NCBI GenBank assembly: GCA_963708515.1
Contig: CAVPSX010000011.1
Span: forward strand, 1 to 64,000
Length of the DNA stretch: 64,000 bases
Direction: 5' to 3'
DNA from: JAPLJM01 sp963708515
Lineage (GTDB): Bacteria > Desulfobacterota > Syntrophia > Syntrophales > Fen-1087
The position numbers were made by a program, and so were the translations under genes. How positions within the stretch are numbered: the first letter of the stretch is position 1; each line of letters starts with the position of its first letter. Below the pieces are notes generated by a model. It was given only the letters and a program-made list of their open reading frames with translations. It had not been told where the DNA came from and searched no databases. Below, piece by piece: positions 62,178 to 64,000 of the stretch.

Positions 62178-63752
62178 ATGACTGACTACACGAAATACTA
62201 TGGTTTTTCAGTGAATCCCTTTGATGATTCGCCGGACCCTAAATTCTTTTTCCCCTCGGAAAGTCACAGCGAAGCCCTGGCCTCTTTGCTATATGGGATC
62301 AACCACAGGAAAGGCTTTGTACTTATTTTAGGCAAGGCCGGCATGGGCAAGACCACCCTGATTCATCACCTGATAAACACATTAGATGCAAAGGTAAAGA
62401 TTCTTTTTTTCCCGCAAAGCAAAATCCCTTTCGAACAAATGTTGAAGGAGATGCTTCTCAAGTTAAATATCTCGCCGAGATCGGAAACCAAGGGTTCCAT
62501 GATGCATGAACTCTATTATCACCTGATTCGGTGCATGGAGCAGGACCAGAAAGTCGCCGTCATTATTGACGAGGCAGAGAAAATCGGTATGGACGTAATT
62601 GAAGAGGTCCGCCTGCTCGCAAACCTGGAAACCAGCACCTCAAAGTTGCTTCAGATTGTGTTGGTGGGTCAGTCGGAACTCGCAGAGAAACTCGATTCTG
62701 ACGTGATTAGACAAGTCAAGCAGCGGATTGTAATCCGCTGCCAAATCATACCCTTAAATGAAGAAGAATCCATACGATACATCGATCATCGGTTGAAAAT
62801 CGCGGGAAGCGGTTGTTCTGAAGTCTTTACGGATGAGGCCCTATCCTTGATCTGCCTGTACGCAAAAGGCATCCCACTTGCACTTAATACCCTGTGCGCT
62901 AATGCCCTGTCTGCGGGGCACAACCTTTCAGAGAAAAGAATCTCTCCATCCACGGTGAAGAAAATCCAAAGTGAAAAAGAGATATTGACCCCTGAAAAAG
63001 CTGAAATTCTCATGTCCGGGTTTAAGGGAACCCGGCTCTGTAAAGTTTTCTACGCCATTCCGGCCATAGCTATCTTTGTGATAGCCCTGTTTTTCGGATG
63101 GGACCATTTGCAACCCCTCTTTGATACCCAAAAACCGCAACATTCAGTCATACTGCCTGCCGTCAGCGATCATGTTAAAGCCTCCCATCCTAAAGTTATG
63201 CCTGACGGTGTCAATGTAAGTATGCCAAAAAGCCCTGGCCCGGGCGTTAATGAGGCCTCACCGAAAACGCCGAAAATTCCCGCTTTATCCTCGGCAACAA
63301 CGAGTCCCTACAAAGCCGACGTTCGAGTAAAAGAGACGATCGAGGTGAAAAAGGGAGCCATGCTGCATTCGCTGGCCTATCATTATTATCAGGCTTCCAA
63401 CGAAACCCTTATTGACCATATTTTGAAATTCAATCCGAAAATCACGAATCCCAATCTGATTCTGGCTGGTCAGAAGATCAGGATTCCAGAAATAACGGAA
63501 TCATTGCTGATTGTCCAATCTTCGGAGAGTCAATATCAAGTTCACCTGAGGACTTTTGTGAACTATAAAAGCGCCGCCCAATACAGTCAGAATGTTGCAT
63601 CAAGCGGGGAAGAGATCGCCATTGCTCACTGGAAAATATCTCCGGGAGAAACATGGTATAGAGTGATGGCCGGACCGTTTGCCACTAAAAATGAAGGATT
63701 GAAATACATAGAGGAAATAAAGAAGAAGAAGGGCTTTTCCATCATTCCTTAG
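62178..63752 (+). CDS. GspA/ExeA-like ATPase with LysM and SPOR domains
   Basis: 524 residues. AAA+ ATPase (1-270): YYGFSVNPFDDSPDPKFFFP, Walker A LILGKAGMGKTTLIHHLINT, Walker B VAVIIDEAEKIG, LVGQSELAEKLDSDVIRQVK. One membrane helix lies near 293-315 (VFYAIPAIAIFVIALFFGW). A Pro/Ser-rich linker follows, then a LysM domain (VKKGAMLHSLAYHYYQASNE, NPKITNPNLILAGQKIRIP) and a SPOR-type repeat (VHLRTFVNYKSAAQYSQNVA, YRVMAGPFATKNEGLKYI). A cytoplasmic ATPase with periplasmic peptidoglycan-binding domains fits GspA/ExeA, which opens the cell wall for secretin assembly. It starts 8 bases after rnhA. Confidence 0.85.
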   Translation: MTDYTKYYGFSVNPFDDSPDPKFFFPSESHSEALASLLYGINHRKGFVLILGKAGMGKTTLIHHLINTLDAKVKILFFPQSKIPFEQMLKEMLLKLNISPRSETKGSMMHELYYHLIRCMEQDQKVAVIIDEAEKIGMDVIEEVRLLANLETSTSKLLQIVLVGQSELAEKLDSDVIRQVKQRIVIRCQIIPLNEEESIRYIDHRLKIAGSGCSEVFTDEALSLICLYAKGIPLALNTLCANALSAGHNLSEKRISPSTVKKIQSEKEILTPEKAEILMSGFKGTRLCKVFYAIPAIAIFVIALFFGWDHLQPLFDTQKPQHSVILPAVSDHVKASHPKVMPDGVNVSMPKSPGPGVNEASPKTPKIPALSSATTSPYKADVRVKETIEVKKGAMLHSLAYHYYQASNETLIDHILKFNPKITNPNLILAGQKIRIPEITESLLIVQSSESQYQVHLRTFVNYKSAAQYSQNVASSGEEIAIAHWKISPGETWYRVMAGPFATKNEGLKYIEEIKKKKGFSIIP

Positions 63753-64000
63753 AAGACAGAAAAATCATGACTGAACAAACCTGCAATGGGTATTTAGGAC
63801 GTCCACGAGTCACTCCGGATGACCTGTTTGTTTTTCTTGCATGCCGTGTCCCCTTGATGAGACTGGAATAACCAAACCCTGCCCCGTTTAGATTATTTCC
63901 AATGACAAAAACAATGAATACTCGGTATGCGTAAGGAATCAGGTCTTGTAGAACACATTTATGCAGGAAAATCGCCTTGACATACGGGAAACCCTTCCCT
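63753..64000. other. window end, no supported gene
   Basis: A 34-residue frame starts at 63767 (MTEQTCNGYLGRPRVTPDD) and stops at 63871; it has no family match I know and may be noise or the start of a broken gene. The remaining 130 bases are AT-rich without a clear signal. Confidence 0.25.

Overview
The window is a chromosomal segment of a GC-rich, Gram-negative, probably strictly anaerobic bacterium. I infer a deltaproteobacterium-like lineage (Desulfobacterota, Syntrophales-type). The reasons are the gene content: a family I CoA-transferase pair, EtfAB, a BadF/HgdC-type dehydratase activator, DUF362 and NapH-type iron-sulfur proteins, DUF116 and DUF2284 proteins, a methionine synthase without its reactivation domain, short LeuC/LeuD and a sigma-54 two-component system. 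No rRNA gene or name-giving marker is present, so this is inference.

Layout. 0-2.6 kb: a broken Tat-type phosphoesterase and a cysteine-rich lipoprotein on the minus strand. 2.9-9.8 kb: a plus-strand run with a CoA-transferase pair whose alpha subunit carries an in-frame UGA, a membrane phosphoesterase, DUF362 and polyferredoxin proteins, then an FAD dehydrogenase. 9.8-10.3 kb: an AT-rich scar with a small ORF and the 3' half of a tRNA-Arg. 10.3-17.4 kb: mostly independent minus-strand genes (envelope proteins, aminotransferase, dehydratase activator, rfbA, HI0933-type flavoprotein, DUF116). 17.6-20.9 kb: lipid kinase, small exported protein, orphan histidine kinase. 20.9-27.6 kb: etfBA and a ZraSR/ZraP-like envelope stress module with a readable sigma-54 promoter and paired upstream operators. 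27.7-32.2 kb: a MacAB-TolC-type exporter. 32.2-35.3 kb: an L-serine dehydratase with a Tat signal, DUF2284 and GNAT genes. 35.5-45.2 kb: a co-directional biosynthetic run leuC-leuD-leuB, standalone MetH reactivation protein, metH, pyrE and an AsmA-like giant. 45.3-49.1 kb: ribF, tRNA-Leu and the decayed remains of an element integrated at that tRNA. 49.2-51.4 kb: NUDIX hydrolase and adenine deaminase. 51.6-60.6 kb: hsp20, lon and a YbhGFSR-like ABC-2 efflux operon. 60.6-63.8 kb: a nuclease-fold-like protein, RNase H and a GspA-like ATPase with LysM and SPOR domains.

Sequence quality matters here. Many genes are interrupted by single-base indels, often in short homopolymers, while motifs on both sides stay intact. 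They are extremely dense between 55.8 and 60.6 kb. Base-calling or assembly error is the simplest explanation. The UGA in the CoA-transferase differs: the frame is the same on both sides and a SECIS-like hairpin follows it.

The most interesting items are the candidate selenoprotein CoA-transferase, the sigma-54/enhancer architecture in front of the ZraP-like gene, the exported serine dehydratase, and the tRNA-associated scars.
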